DNA of 64,000 nucleotides. Source: Amaranthus tricolor. Taxonomy: Eukaryota; Streptophyta; Magnoliopsida; Caryophyllales; Amaranthaceae. Position numbers and translations under genes: made by a program. The notes beneath the pieces are model-generated. The model ran no database searches, was not told the DNA's origin, and saw nothing but the letters and a program-made list of their open reading frames with translations. The stretch is from assembly GCF_026212465.1 (NCBI RefSeq), contig NC_080056.1:22114482-22178481 (forward strand), read 5' to 3'. Shown in pieces: positions 10,901-25,400 of the stretch (within the stretch, counting starts at the first letter, position 1; each line of letters starts with the position of its first letter).

Positions 10901-13600
10901 CTTGAAATTACGGGCTAAATTGCGTTTTTAATGTTTTTGAAGCATTTTTTGCACTTTCTCGCATAAAGTGGCTAAAACGTGGTTTGTTTTGCAGGAAACT
11001 TGTCACTAAAAAGTAATTACTATATATTAGTGTGTTGAAATGGTGAAAATCGAAAACTATAGTGATATGCTTGATAAATTACATCCTACGTTGCGTTTTT
11101 GAGGTTTTTTAAGCATTTTTGACACTTTCTAGCATAAAGTGGTTCAAACTTGGGTTGTTTTGCATGAAACTTGGTATACAACACTATTTGGTATATATTA
11201 TTGTATTGAAATAATTAGCACTTAGAACTGTAGTCATATTCTTTAAATAACGTGCTAAGTTGCGTTTTTATGGTTTTTTTTATGGTTATTTGGCATTTTC
11301 TCGCATAAAGTGGTTAAAACGTGGTTTGTTTTGCAGGAAACTTGTCACTAAAAAGTAATTACTATATATTAGTGTGTTGAAATGGTGAAAATCGAAAACT
11401 ATAGTGATATGCTTGATAAATTACATCCATTGTTGCGTTTTTGAGGTTTTTTAAGCATTTTTGACACTTTCTAGCATAAAGTGGTTTAAACTTGGGTTGT
11501 TTTGAATGAAAGTTGTTACACAACACTATTTGGTTTATAATATTGTGTTGAAATAATTAGAATCCAAAATCGTAGGGATATTCTCGACTTTACGTCCTAA
11601 GTTGTGTTTTTAAGGTTTTTTTAACGTTTTTTGGCACTTTCTCGCATAAAGTGGTCAAAACATTGTTTTTTTTTTTGAATGAAACTTGTCAATAAACACT
11701 ATATGGTATATATTATAGTGTTGAAATGGTTGAAATCAAAAACATTAGTCACATGCTTGAAAATATGTTGTAAGTTGCGTGTTTGGGGTTTTGTTTAAGC
11801 GCTTTTGCTAGTTTCTCGCATAAAGTAGTTCGAACATGGTTTTTTTTGCGTGAAACATTGCATACAACACTATTTCTTATATATTATTGTTTTGAAATGA
11901 TTAGAATATAAAGCATATAGTCATATGGTTGAAATTACATGGTAACTTGCGCGTTTGTGGTTTTTTAAGCGTTTTAAGCACTTTTTAGCATAAAGTGGTT
12001 CAAACTTGGTTTGTTTCGCAGGAAACTTGGCATACGACACTAATTGGTATATCTTATTGTTTTGAAATAGTCAAAATCCAAAACAATAGTCATATGCTTT
12101 AAATACGTGCTAAATTGTATTTTTAATGTTTTTTAAGCTTTTTTTGTTACTTTCTCGCATAAAGTGGTTAAAACGTGGTTTGTTTTGCAGGAAACTTGTG
12201 ACTAAAAAGTATTTGGTATATATTATTGTGTTGAAATGGTGACAATTAAGAACAATAGTCATATGCTTGAAATTATATGCTAAGTTGCGTTTTTGAGGTT
12301 TTTTAAGCCTTTTTGGCACTTTCTAGCATAAAGTGGTTCAAAGTTGGGTTGTTTTGCATGAAACTTGGTACACAACACTATTTTGTATATATTATTGTGT
12401 TGAAGTAAATAGAATCCAAAACAGTAGTCGTATTCTCGAAATTACGTGTTAAGTTGCGTATTTAAGGTTTATTAAAGCGTTTTTGGCACTTTCTCGCATA
12501 AAGTGGTTCGAACTGAGTTTGTTTTCCATGAAAGTTTGAACTAAACACTATTTGGCATATATTATTGTGTTTAAATTTTTAGAATCGAAAACAATAGTCA
12601 TATGCTTGAAATTACGGGCTAAATTGCGTTTTTAATGTTTTTGATGCATTTTTTGCACTTTCTCGCATAAAGTGGCTAAAACGTGGTTTGTTTTGCAGGA
12701 AACTTGTCACTAAAAAGTAATTACTATATATTAGTGTGTTGAAATGGTGAAAATCGAAAACTATAGTGATATGCTTGATAAATTACATCCTACGTTGCAT
12801 TTTTGAGGTTTTTTAAGCATTTTTGACACTTTCTAGCATAAAGTGGTTCAAACTTGGGTTGTTTTGAATGAAACTTGGTATACAACACTATTTGGTATAT
12901 ATTATTGTATTGAAATAATTAGCACTTAGAACTGTAGTCATATTCTTTAAATAACGTGCTAAGTTGCGTTTTTATGGTTTTTTTTATGGTTATTTGGCAT
13001 TTTCTCCCATAAAGTGGTTAAAACGTGGTTTGTTTTGCAGGAAACTTGTCACTAAAAAGTAATTACTATATATTAGTGTGTTGAAATGGTGAAAATCGAA
13101 AACTATAGTGATATGCTTGATAAATTACATCCATTGTTGCGTTTTTGAGGTTTTTTAAGCATTTTTGACACTTTCTAGCATAAAGTGGTTCAAACTTGGG
13201 TTGTTTTGCATGAAACTTGGTATACAACACTATTTGGTATATATTATTGTATTGAAATAATTAGCACTTAGAACTGTAGTCATATTCTTTAAATAACGTG
13301 CTAAGTTGCGTTTTTATGGTTTTTTTTATGGTTATTTGGCATTTTCTCGCATAAAGTGGTTAAAACGTGGTTTGTTTTGCAGGAAACTTGTGACTAAAAA
13401 GTATTTGGTATATATTATTGTGTTGAAATGGTGACAATTAAGAACAATAGTCATATGCTTGAAATTATATGCTAAGTTGCGTTTTTGAGATTTTTAAAGC
13501 CTTTTTGGCACTTTCTAGCATAAAGTGGTTCAAAGTTGGGTTGTTTTACATGAAACTTGGTACACAACACTATTTTGTATATATTATTGTGTTGAAGTAA
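7900..13600 (+). repeat. Higher-order repeat of about 1.70 kb (10 monomers)
   Basis: Long stretches recur with little change at a spacing of 1.70 kb, or twice that. The block 7910-8550 matches 11310-11950 at an offset of 3400; the words TTACATCCAT at 8021 and 11421 and GAAATTACAT at 8531 and 11931 mark it. The block at about 10180-11300 matches 11885-13000 at an offset of 1704. Two extra monomers are duplicated at the end: TTATGGTTATTTGGCA recurs about 345 bp apart near 12985 and 13330. Ten times 170 bp fits the period. Confidence 0.8.
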
Positions 13601-16600
13601 ATAGAATCCAAAACAGTAGTAGTATTCTCGAAATTACGTGTTAAGTTGCGTATTTAAGGTTTTTTAAAGCGTTTTTGGCACTTTCTCGCATAAAGTGGTT
13701 CGAACTGAGTTTGTTTTTCATGAAAGTTTGAACTAAACACTATTTGGCATATATTATTGTGTTTAAATTTTTAGAATCGAAAACAATAGTCATATGCTTG
13801 AAATTACGGGCTAAATTGCGTTTTTAATGTTTTTGAAGCATTTTTTGCACTTTCTCGCATGAAGTGGCTAAAACGTGGTTTGTTTTGCAGGAAACTTGTC
13901 ACTAAAAAGTAATTACTATATATTAGTGTGTTGAAATGGTGAAAATCGAAAACTATAGTGATATGCTTGATAAATTACATCCTACGTTGCGTTTTTGAGG
14001 TTTTTTAAGCATTTTTGACACTTTCTAGCATAAAGTGGTTCAAACTTGGGTTGTTTTGCATGAAACTTGGTAAACAACACTATTTGGTATATATTATCGT
14101 ATTGAAATAATTAGAACTCAAAACTGTAGTCATATTTTTTAAATTACGTGCTAAGTTGCGTTTTTATGGTTTTTTTTATGGTTATTTGGCACTTTCTCGC
14201 ATAAAGTGGTTAAAACTTGGTTTTTTTTTTGCATGACATTTGTCACTAAAAACTATTTGGTATACATTATTCTGTTGTAATAGGAAAAATCCAAAACATT
14301 AGTCATATGCTTGAAATTACATGCTAAGTTGCGTTTTTGAGGTTTTTTAAGCGTTTTTGGCACTTTCTAGCATAAAGTGGTTCAAAGGTTGGTTGTTTTG
14401 CATGAAACTTGGTACACAACACTATTTTGTATATATTATTGTGTTGAAGTAAATAAAATCCAAAACAGTAGTCGTATTCTCGAAATTACGTGTTAAGTTG
14501 CGTTTTTAAGGTTTTTTTAAGCTTTTTTGGCACTTTCTCGCATAAAGTGGTAAAAATGTCGTGTTTTTTGCATGAAACTTGTCACTAAACACTATGTGGT
14601 ATATATTATTGTGTTGAAATGGTTGAAATCAAAAACATTAGTCACATGCTTTAAAATACTTTGTAAGTTGCGTTTTTGGGGGGTTTTAAGCATTTTTGGC
14701 ACTTTCTCACATAAAGTTGTTCAAACATGGTTTGTTTTGCATGAAACATTGCATAAAACACTATTTGTCATATATTAATGTGTTGAAATTATTTGAATCA
14801 AAAGCATATAGTCATATGCTTGAAATTACGTGCAAAGTTGCTTGTTTGTGGTTCAAACTTGGTTAGTTTTGCATGAAACTTGGCACACGACACTAATTGG
14901 TAAATCAAAAACAATAGTCATATGCTTGAAAATACGTTATAAGTTGAGTTTTTGGGGTTTTTAAAATCATTTTTGGCACTTTCATGCATAAAGTGGTTCT
15001 AACATGGTTTGTTTTGCAGGATACTTGTCACTAAAATCTATTTGGTATATAATACTGTGTTGAAATGGTGACAATGTAAAACAATAGTTATATGTTTGAA
15101 ATTACATGCTAAGTTGCGTTTTCGAGGTTTTTTCAGCGTTTTTGACACCTTCTTGCATAAAGTGATTCAAACTTGGGTTGTTTTGCTTGAAAGTTGGTAC
15201 ACAACACTATTTGCATTATAATATTGTGTTGAAATAATTAGAATCCAAAACAGTAGTGATATTCTCAAAATTACGTCCTAAGTTGTGTTTTTAAGGTTTT
15301 TTTAAGGTTTTTTGACACTTTCTCGCATAAAGTGGTCAAAACGTGGTTTTTTTTTTGCATCCAACTAGTCACTAAACACTATATGGTATATATTATTGTG
15401 TTGAAATGGTTAAAATCAAAAACATTAGTCACAAGCTTGAAAATACGTTGTAAGTTGCGTTTTTGGAGTTTTTTTAAGCATTTTTGGCACTTTCTCGCAT
15501 AAAGTAGTTCGAACACGGTTTGTTTTGCATGAAACATTGCATACAACACTATTTCTTATATATTATTGTGTCTAAATGATTAGAATCAAAAGCATATAGA
15601 TATATGGTTGAAATTACGTGGTAAGTTGCGCGTTTGTGGTTTTTTTAGCGTTTTAGGCACTTTTTAGCATAATGTGGTTCAAACTTGGTTTGTTTCGCAG
15701 GAAACTTGGCACATGAAACTAATTAGTATATATTATTGTGTTGGAATAGTCAGAATACAAAACAATAGTCATATGCTTTAAATTACGTGCTAAATTGTAT
15801 TTTTAAAGCTTTTTAAGCTTTTTTGGGCACTTTCTCGCATAAAGTGGTTAAAACGTGGTTTGTTTTGCAGGAAACTTGTCACTAAAAATTATTTGGAATA
15901 TATTATTGTGTTGAAATGGTGACAATGTGAAAGAATAGTCATATGCTTGAAATTACATGCTAAGTTGGGTTTTCGAAGTTTATTAAGCGTTTTTGGCTCT
16001 TTCTAGCATAAAGTGTTTCAAACTTGGGTTATTTTGCTTGAAACTTGGTACACAACACTATTTGGTATATATTATTGTAATGAAATAATCAAAACCTAAA
16101 ACACTGGTCATATTCTTGAAATTACGTGCTAAGTTGCGTTTTTAAGGTTTTTAAAGGTTTTTTGGCACTTTCTCGCATAAAGTGGTTAAAATGTGGTTTT
16201 TTTTTTTGCATGAAATTTGTCACTAAACACTATTTTGTATATATTATTCTGTTGAAATGGGTAAAATCGAAAACAATAGTCATATGCTTGAAATTACATG
16301 CTAAGTTGCGTTTTGGAGGTTTTTTAAGCGTTTTTGGCACTTTCTAGCATAAAGTGGTTCAAACTTGGGTTGTTTATCATGTACTTGGTACAAAACACTA
16401 TTTTGTATATATTATAATGTTTAAGTAATTAGAATCCAAAACAGTAGTCGTATTCTCGAAATTACGTGCTAAGTAGCGTTTTTAAGGTTTTTTTAAGCTT
16501 TTTTGGCACTTTCTCGCATAAAGTGGTTCAAAGTTGGGTTGTTTTGCATGAAACTTGGTACACAACACTATTTTGTATATATTATTGTGTTGAAGTAAAT

Positions 16601-19600
16601 AGAATCCAAAACAGTAGTCGTATTCTCGAAATTACGTGTTAAGTTGCGTATTTAAGGTTTTTTAAAGCGTTTTTGGCACTTTCTCGCATAAAGTGGTTCG
16701 AACTGGGTTTGTTTTTCAGGAAAGTTTGAACTAAACACTATTTGGAATATATTATTGTGTTTAAATTTTTAGAATCGAAAACAATAGTCATATGCTTGAA
16801 ATTACGGGCTAAATTGCGTTTTTAATGTTTTTGAAGCATTTTTTGCACTTTCTCGCATAAAGTGGCTAAAACGTGGTTTGTTTTGCAGGAAACTTGTCAC
16901 TAAAAAGTAATTACTATATATTAGTGTGTTGAAATGGTGAAAATCGAAAACTATAGTGATATGCTTGATAAATTACATCCTACGTTGCGTTTTTGAGGTT
17001 TTTTAAGTATTTTTGACACTTTCTAGCATAAAGTGGTTCAAACTTGGGTTGTTTTGCATGAAACTTGGTATACAACACTATTTGATATATATTATTGTAT
17101 TGAAATAATTAGAACTTAGAACTGTTGTCATATTTTTTAAATAACGTGCTAAGTTGCGTTTTTATGGTTTTTTTTATGGTTATTTGGCACTTTCTTGCAT
17201 AAAGTGGTTAAAACGTGGTTTTTTTTTGCATGACATTTGTCACTAAAAACTATTTGGTATACATTATTCTGTTGTAATGGGAAAAATCCAAAACATTAGT
17301 CATATGCTTGAAATTACATGCTAAGTTGCGTTTTTGAGGTTTTTTAAGCGTTTTTTGCACTTTCTAGCATAAAGTGGTTCAAAGTTGGGTTGTTTTGCAT
17401 GAAACTTGGTACACAACACTATTTTGTATATATTATTGTGTTGAAGTAAATAGAATCCAAAACAGTAGTCTTATTCTCGAAATTACGTGTTAAGTTGCGT
17501 TTATAAGGTTTTTTTATGCTTTTTTGGCACTTTCTCGCATAAAGTGGTAAAAATTTCGTGTTTTTTGCATGAAACTTGTCACTAAACACTATATGGTATA
17601 TATTATTGTGTTGAAATGGTTGAAATCAAAAACATTAGTCACATGCTTGAAAATACGTTGTAAGTTGCGTTTTTGGGGTTTTGTTTAAGCATTTTTGCCA
17701 GTTTCTCGCATAAAGTAGTTCGAACATGGTTTGTTTTGCATGAAACATTGCATACAACACTATTTGTGATATATTAGTGTGTTGAAATGATTAGAATCAA
17801 AAGAATATAGTCATATGCTTGAAATTACGTGCGAAGTTGCGCATTGGCATCAAACTTGGCACACGACACTAATTGGTACATATTATTTTTTTGAAATGGT
17901 TAGGACCCAAAATAATAGTCATATGTTTGAAATTACGTGATAAGTTGCGTGTTTGTGGTTTTTTAAGTGTTTTTGTCACTTTCTCGCATAAAGTGGTTCA
18001 AACTGGCTTTGTTTTTCATGAAAGTTTGAACTAATCACTATTTGGCATATATTATTGTGTTTAAATTTTTAGAATCGAAAACAATAGTTATATGTTTGAA
18101 ATTACGGGCTAAATTGCGTTTTTAATGTTTTTGAAGCTTTTTTGGCACTTTCTCGCATAAAGTGGCAAAAACGTGGTTTGTTTTGCAGGAAACTTGTCAC
18201 TAAAAAGTAATTACTATATATTAGTGTGTTGAAATGGTGAAAATCGAAAACTATAGCGATATGCTTGATAAATTACATCCTATGTTGCGTTTTTGAGGTT
18301 TTTTAGGCATTTTTGACACTTTCTAGCATAAAGTGGTTCAAACTTGGGTTGTTTTGCATTAAAGTTGGTACACAACACAATTTGGTTTATAATATTGTGT
18401 TGAAATAATTAGAATCCAAAATAGTAGGGATATTCTCGAAATTGCGTCCTAAGTTGTGTTTTTAAGGTTTTTTTTAACGTTTTTTGGCACTTTCTCGCAT
18501 AAAGTGGTCAAAAAATTGTTTTTTTTTTTTTGCATGAAACTTGTTAATAAACACTATATGGTATATATTATAGTGTTGAAATGCTTAAAATCAAAAACAT
18601 TAGTCACATGCTTGAAAATACGTTGTAAGTTGCGTTTTTGGGGTTTTGTTTAAGCATTTTTGCTAGTTTCTGACATAAAGTAGTTCGAATATGGTTTTTT
18701 TTGAATGAAACATTGCATGCAACACTATTTCTTATATATTATTGTGTTGAAATGATTAGAATCAAAAGCATATAGTCATATGGTTGAAATTACGTGGTAA
18801 GTTGCGCGTTTGTGGTTTTTTAAGCGTTTTAGGCACTTTTTAGCATAAAGTGGTTCAAACTTGCTTTGTTTAGCAGTAAACTTGGCATACGACACTAATT
18901 GGTATATATTATTGTATTGAAATAGTTAGAATCCAAAACAATAGTCATATGCTTTAAATTATGTGCTAAATTGTATTTTTAATGTTTTTAAGCTTTTTTT
19001 TGCACTGTCTCGCATAAAGTGGTTAAAACGTGGTTAGTTTTGCAGGAAACTTGTCACTAAAAAGTATTTGGTATATATTATAGTGTTGAAATGGTGACAA
19101 TTAAGAAAAATAGTCATATGCTTGAAATTACATGCTAAGTTGCGTTTTTGAGGTTTTTTAAGCGTTTTTGGCACTTTCTAGCATAAAGTGGTTCAAAGTC
19201 GGGTTGTTTTGCATGAAACTTGGTACACAACACTATTTTGTATTTATTATTGTGTTGAAGTAAATAGAATCCAAAATAGTAGTCGTATTCTCGAAATTAC
19301 GTGTTAAGTTGCGTTTTTAAGGTTTTTTTTATGCTTTTTTGGCACTTTCTCGCATAAAGTGGTCAAAACGTGGTGTTTTTTGCAAGTAACTTGTCACTAA
19401 ACACTATATGGTATATATTATTGTGTTGAAATGGTTAAAATCGAAAACAATAGTCTTATGCTTGAAATACGTTCTAAGTTGCGTTTTTAGAGGTTTTTAA
19501 GCATTTTTGGCACTTTCTCGCATAAAGTAGTTCAAACATGGTTTGTTTTGCATGAAACATTGCATACAACACTATTTGTCATATATTATTGTGTTGAAAT

Positions 19601-22450
19601 TATTTGAATCAAAAGCATATAGTCATATGCTTGAAATTACGTGCAAAGTTGCTTGTTTGTGGTTTTTTAAACGTTTTATGCACTTTCTCGCATAAAATGG
19701 TTCAAACTTGGTTTGTTTGGCTTGAAACATGGCACACGACACTAATTGGTACATATTATTTTGTTGAAATGTTTAGTACCCAAAACAATAGTCATATATT
19801 TGAAATTACTTGCTGAGTTACGTGTTTGTGGTTTTTTAAGTGTTTTCTTCACTTTCTCGCATAAAGTGGTTCAAACTGGGTATGTTTTTCATGAAAGTTT
19901 GTACTAAACACTATTTGGCATATATTATTGTGTTGAAATTTTTAGGATCGATAACTACAGTCATATGCTTGAAATTAAGTGCTAAGTTGCATTTGTAAGG
20001 TTTTTTAATCTTTTTTGGCACTTTCTAGCATAAAGTGGCTAAAACATGGTTTGTTTTGCAGGAAACTTGTCACTAAAAAGTAATTACTATATATTATTGT
20101 GTTGAAATGGTGACAATCGAAAACAATAGTCATATTCTTGAAATTACATTTTTTGTTGCGTTTTTGAGGTTTTTTAAGCGTTTTTGGCACTTTCTAACAC
20201 AAAGTGGTTCAAACTTGGGTAGTTTTCCATGAAAGTTGGTACACAAAACTATTTGGTTTATAATATTGTGTTAAAATAATTAGAATCCCAAATAGTAGTG
20301 ATATTCTCAAAATTACGTCCTAAGTTGTGTTTTTAAGGTTATTTTAAGCTTTATTGGCACTTTCTCGCATAAAGTGGTTAAAGCGTGCTTTGTTTTGCAG
20401 GAAACTTGTTACTAAATAGTAATTACTATATATTAGTGTGTTGAAATGGTGAAAATCGAAAACTATAGTGATATGCTTGATAAATTACATCCTATGTTGC
20501 GTTTTTGAGGTTTTTTAAGCATGTTTTACACTTTCTAGCATAAAGTGGTTCAAACTTGGGTTGTTTTGCATTAAAGTTGTTACACAACACTATTTGGTTT
20601 ATAATATTGTGTTGAAATAATTAGAATCCAAAATAGTAGGGATATTCTCGAAATTACGTCCTAAGTTGTGTTTTTAAGGTTTTTTTAACGTTCTTTGGCA
20701 CTTTCTCGCATAAAGTGGTCAAAACATTGTTTTTTTTCTTGCATGAAACTTGTCAATAAACACTATATGGTATATATTATAGTGTTGAAATGGTTAAAAT
20801 CAAAAACATTAGTGACAAGCTTGAAAATACGTTGTAAGTTGCGTTTTTTGGGGTTTTGTTTAAGCATTTTTGCCCGTTTCTCGCATAAAGTAGTTCGAAC
20901 ATGGTTTGTTTTGCATGAAACATTGCATACAACACTATTTTTTATATATTATTGTGTCGAAATGATTAGAATCAAAATCATATAGTCATATGGTTGAAAT
21001 TACGTGGAAAGTTCCGCGTTTGTGGTTTTTTAAGCGTTTTAGGCACTATCTTGCATAAAGTGGTTAAAACACTAATTGGTATATATTATTGTATTGAAAT
21101 AGTCAGAATCAGAAACAATAGTCATATGCTTTAAATTACGTGCTAAATTGTATTTTTAATGTTTTTTAAGCTTTTTTTTGCACTTTCTCGCATAAAGTGG
21201 TTAAAACGTGGTTTGTTTTGCCGAAAACTTGTCACTAAAAAGTATTTGGTATATATTATTGTGTTGAAATGGTGACAATTAAGAACAATAGTCCTATGCT
21301 TGAAATTACATGAAAAGTTGCGTTTTTGAGGGTTTTTAAGCGTTTTTGGCACTTTCTAGCATAAAGCGGTTCAAAGTTGGGTTGTTTTGCATGAAACTTG
21401 GTACACATCACTATTTTGTATATATTATTGTGTTGAAATAATTAGAATACAAAACAGTAGTCGTATTCTCGAAATTACGTGTTAAGTTGCGTTTTTAAGG
21501 TTTTTTAAGCTTTTTTGGCACTTTCTCGCATAAAGTGGTCAAAACGTGGTGTTTTTTGCATGAAACTTGTCACTAAACACTATATGGTATATATTATTGT
21601 GTTGAAATGGTTAAAATCGAAAACAATAGTCTTATGCTTGAAATACGTTCTAAGTTACGTTTTTGGGGGTTTTTACGCATTTTTGGCACTTTCTCACATA
21701 AAGTTGTTCAAACATGGTTTGTTTTGCATGAAACATTGCATACAACACTATTTGTCATATATTAATGTGTTGAAATTATTTGAATCAAAAGCATATAGTC
21801 ATATGCTTGAAATTACGTGCAAAGTTGCTTGTTTGTGGTTCAAACTTGGTTTATTTGGCATGAAACTTGGCACACGACACTAATTGGTACATATTATTTT
21901 GTTGAAATGGTTAGTACCCAAAACAATAGTAATATGTTTGAAATTACTTGCTAAGTTGCGTGTTTGTGGTTTTTTAAGTGTTTTTGTCACTTTCTCGCAT
22001 AAAGTGGTTCAAACTGGGTTTGTTTTTAATGAAAGTTTGAACTAAACACTATTTGGCATTTATTATTTTGTTTAAATTTTTAGAATCAAAAACAATAGTC
22101 ATATGCTTGAAATTACGGGCTAAATTGCGTTTTTAATGTTTTTGAAGCTTTTTTGGAACTTTCTCGCATAAAGTGGCAAAAACGTGGTTTGTTTTGCAGG
22201 AAACTTGTCACTAAAAAGTAATTACTATATATTAGTGTGTAGAAATGGTGAAAATCGAAAACTATAATCATATGCTTGATAAATTACATCCTATGTTGCG
22301 TTTTTGAGGTTTTTTAAGCGTTTTTGGCACTTTCAAGCATAAAGTGGTTAAAACATGGGTAGTTTTGCATGAAAGTTGGTACACAACACTATTCTCGAAA
22401 TTACGTCCTCAGTTGTGTTTTTAAGCTTTTTAAAGGTTTTTTATCACTTT
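13600..22450 (+). repeat. Array 1, middle: mixed monomer classes
   Basis: Tandem monomers of the same classes, without one dominant period. The part 14690-16500 recurs at 27880-30110 (listed separately). Monomers at about 16540-17170 match those of the 1.70-kb repeat to the left, so the middle looks like a mosaic of pieces exchanged within the array. Shortened monomers occur at about 14850 and 21838, where TTTGTGG runs straight into TTCAAACTTGG. Confidence 0.7.
14690..16500 (+). repeat. Array segment duplicated at 27880-30110 (left copy)
   Basis: Contains diagnostic odd monomers, including one cut to CACTAATTGGTAAATC (about 14894-14906) and one with AAGTGGTTCTAACATGG (14991). Both recur in the same order in the right copy at an offset of 13114. 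After 3 further monomers that are present only on the right, the offset becomes about 13620. Confidence 0.8.
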
Positions 22451-25400
22451 CTCGCATAAAGTGGTCAAAACGTGGTTTTTTTTGCATGAAACTTTTCACT
22501 AAACACTATATGGTATATATTATAGTGTTGAAATGGTTTAAATCAAAAACATTAGTCACATGCTTGAAAATACGTTGTAAGTTGCATTTTTGGGGTTTTT
22601 TTAAGCATTTTTTCACTTTCTCGCCTAAAGTAGTTCGAACATGGTTTGTTTTGCATAAAACATTGCATACAACACTATTTCTTGTATATTATTGTGTTGA
22701 AATGATTAGAAGCAAAAGCATATAGTCATATGGTTGAAATTAAGTGGTAAGTTGCGCGTTTGTGGTTTTTTAAGCGTTTTAGGCACTTTTTAGCGTAAAG
22801 TGGTTCAAACTTGGATTGTTTCGTAGAAAACTTGGCACACGACACTAATTGGTATATATTATTGTATTGAAATAGTCAGAATCGAAAACAATAGTCATAT
22901 GCGTTAAATTACGTGCTAAATTGTATTTTTAATTTTTTTAAGCTTTTTTAGGCACTTTCTCGCATAAAGTGATTAAAATGTGGTTTGTTTTGCATGAAAC
23001 TTGTCACTAAAACTTATTCTGTATATATTATTGTGTTGAAATGGTGACAATGTGAAACATTAGTTATATGCTTGATATTACATGCTAAGTTGGGTTTTCA
23101 AAGTTTTTTAAGCGTTTTTGGCACTTTCTATCATAAAGCGGTTCAAACTTGGGTTGTTTTGCATGAAACTTGGCACACAACACTATTTGGTATATATTAT
23201 TGTATTGAAATAATCAGAACCTAAAACACTAGTACTATTCTAGAAATTACGTGTTAAGTTGCATTTTTAACGTTTTTTTAAGCTTTTTTGGCACTTTCTC
23301 GCATAAAGTGGTCAAAACATGGTGTGTTTTTGCATGAAACTTGTCACTAAACACTATATGGTATATATTATTATGTGGAAATGGTTAAAATCGAAAACAA
23401 TAGTCATATGCCTTAAATACGTTCTAAGTTGCGTTTTTGGGGTTTTTTAAGCATTTTTGGCACTTTTTCGCATAAAGTAGTTCAAACATGATTTGTTTTG
23501 CATGAAACATTGCATACAACACTATTTGTCATATATTATTGTGTTGAAATAATCAGAACCTAAAACACTAGTCATATTCTTGAAATTACAAGCTAAGTTG
23601 CGTATTTGAGGTTTTTAAAGGTTTTTTGGCACTTTCTCGCGTAAAGTGGTTAAAACGAGGTTTTTTTTTGCATGACATTTGTCACTAAACACTATTTTTT
23701 ATATATTATTCTGTTGAAATGGGTAAAATCGAAAACAATAGTCATATGCTTGAAATTACATGCTAAGTTACGTTTTTTAGGTTTTTTAAGCGTTTTTGGC
23801 ACTTTCAAGCATAAACTGGTTCAAACTTGGGTTGTTTTGCAAGTACTTGGTACACAACACTATTTTGTATATATTATTTTGTTTAAGTAATTAGAATCCC
23901 AAACAGAAGTCGTATTCTCGAAATTACGTGCTAAGTTGCGTTTTTAAGGTTTTTTTAAGCTTTTTTAGCACTTTCTCACATAAAGAGGTCAAAACGTGGT
24001 GTTTTTTGCATGAAACTTGCCACTAAAAAAGATATGGTATATATTATTGTGTTGAAATGGTTAAAATCGAAAACAATAGTCATATGCTTGAAAATACGTT
24101 CTAAGTTGCGTTTTTGGGGTTTTTTTAAGCATTTTTGGCATTTTCTCGCATAAAGTAGTTCAAACATGGTTTGTTTTGCATGAAACATTGCATACAACAC
24201 TATTTGTCATATATTATTGTGTTGAAATACTTAGAATCAAAAGCATATAGTCATATGCTTGAAATTACGTGCAATGTTACGCGTTTGTGGTTTTTTAAGC
24301 GTTTTAGGCACTTTCTCGCATAAAATTGTTCAAACTTGGTTTGTTTGGCATGAAACTTGCCACACGACACTATTTGGTACATAAAATAGTCATATGCTTG
24401 AAATTACATCCTATGTTGCGTTATTGAGGTTTTTTAAGCGTTTTTGGCACTTTCTAGCATAAAGTGGTTCAAGCTTGGGTTGTTTTGCATGAAAGTTGGT
24501 ACATAACACTATTTGGTTTATAATATTGTGTTGAAATAATTAGAATCCAAAACAATAGTGATATTCTAAAAATTACGTCCTAAGTTGTGTTTTTAATGTT
24601 TTTTTTTAAGCTTTTTTGGCACTTTCTCGCATAAAGTGGTCAAAACGTGGTTTTTTTTGCATGAAACTTTTCACTAAACACTATATGGTATATATTATAG
24701 TGTTGAAATGGTTTTAAATCAAAAACATTAGTCACATGCTTGAAAATACGTTGTAAGTTGCATTTTTGGGGTTTTTTTAAGCGTTTTTTCACTTTCTCGC
24801 CTAAAGTAGTTCGAACATGGTTTGTTTTGCATGAAACATTGCATACAACACTATTTCTTGTATATTATTGTGTTGAAATGATTAGAAGCAAAAGCATATA
24901 GTCATATGGTTGAAATTAAGTGGTAAGTTGCGCGTTTGTGGTTTTTTAAGCGTTTTAGGCACTTTTTAGCGTAAAGTGGTTCAAACTTGGATTGTTTCGT
25001 AGGAAACTTGGCACACGACACTAATTGGTATATATTATTGTATTGAAATAGTCAGAATCGAAAACAATAGTCATATGCGTTAAATTACGTGCTAAATTGT
25101 ATTTTTAATTTTTTTTAAGCTTTTTTTGGCACTTTCTCGCATAAAGTGATTAAAATGTGGTTTGTTTTGCATGAAACTTGTCACTAAAACTTATTCTGTA
25201 TATATTATTGTGTTGAAATGGTGACAATGTGAAACATTAGTTATATGCTTGATATTAGATGCTAAGTTGGGTTTTCAAAGTTTTTTAAGCGTTTTTGGCA
25301 CTTTCTATCATAAAGCGGTTCAAACTTGGGTTGTTTTGCATGAAACTTGGCACACAACACTATTTGGTATATATTATTGTATTGAAATAATCAGAACCTA

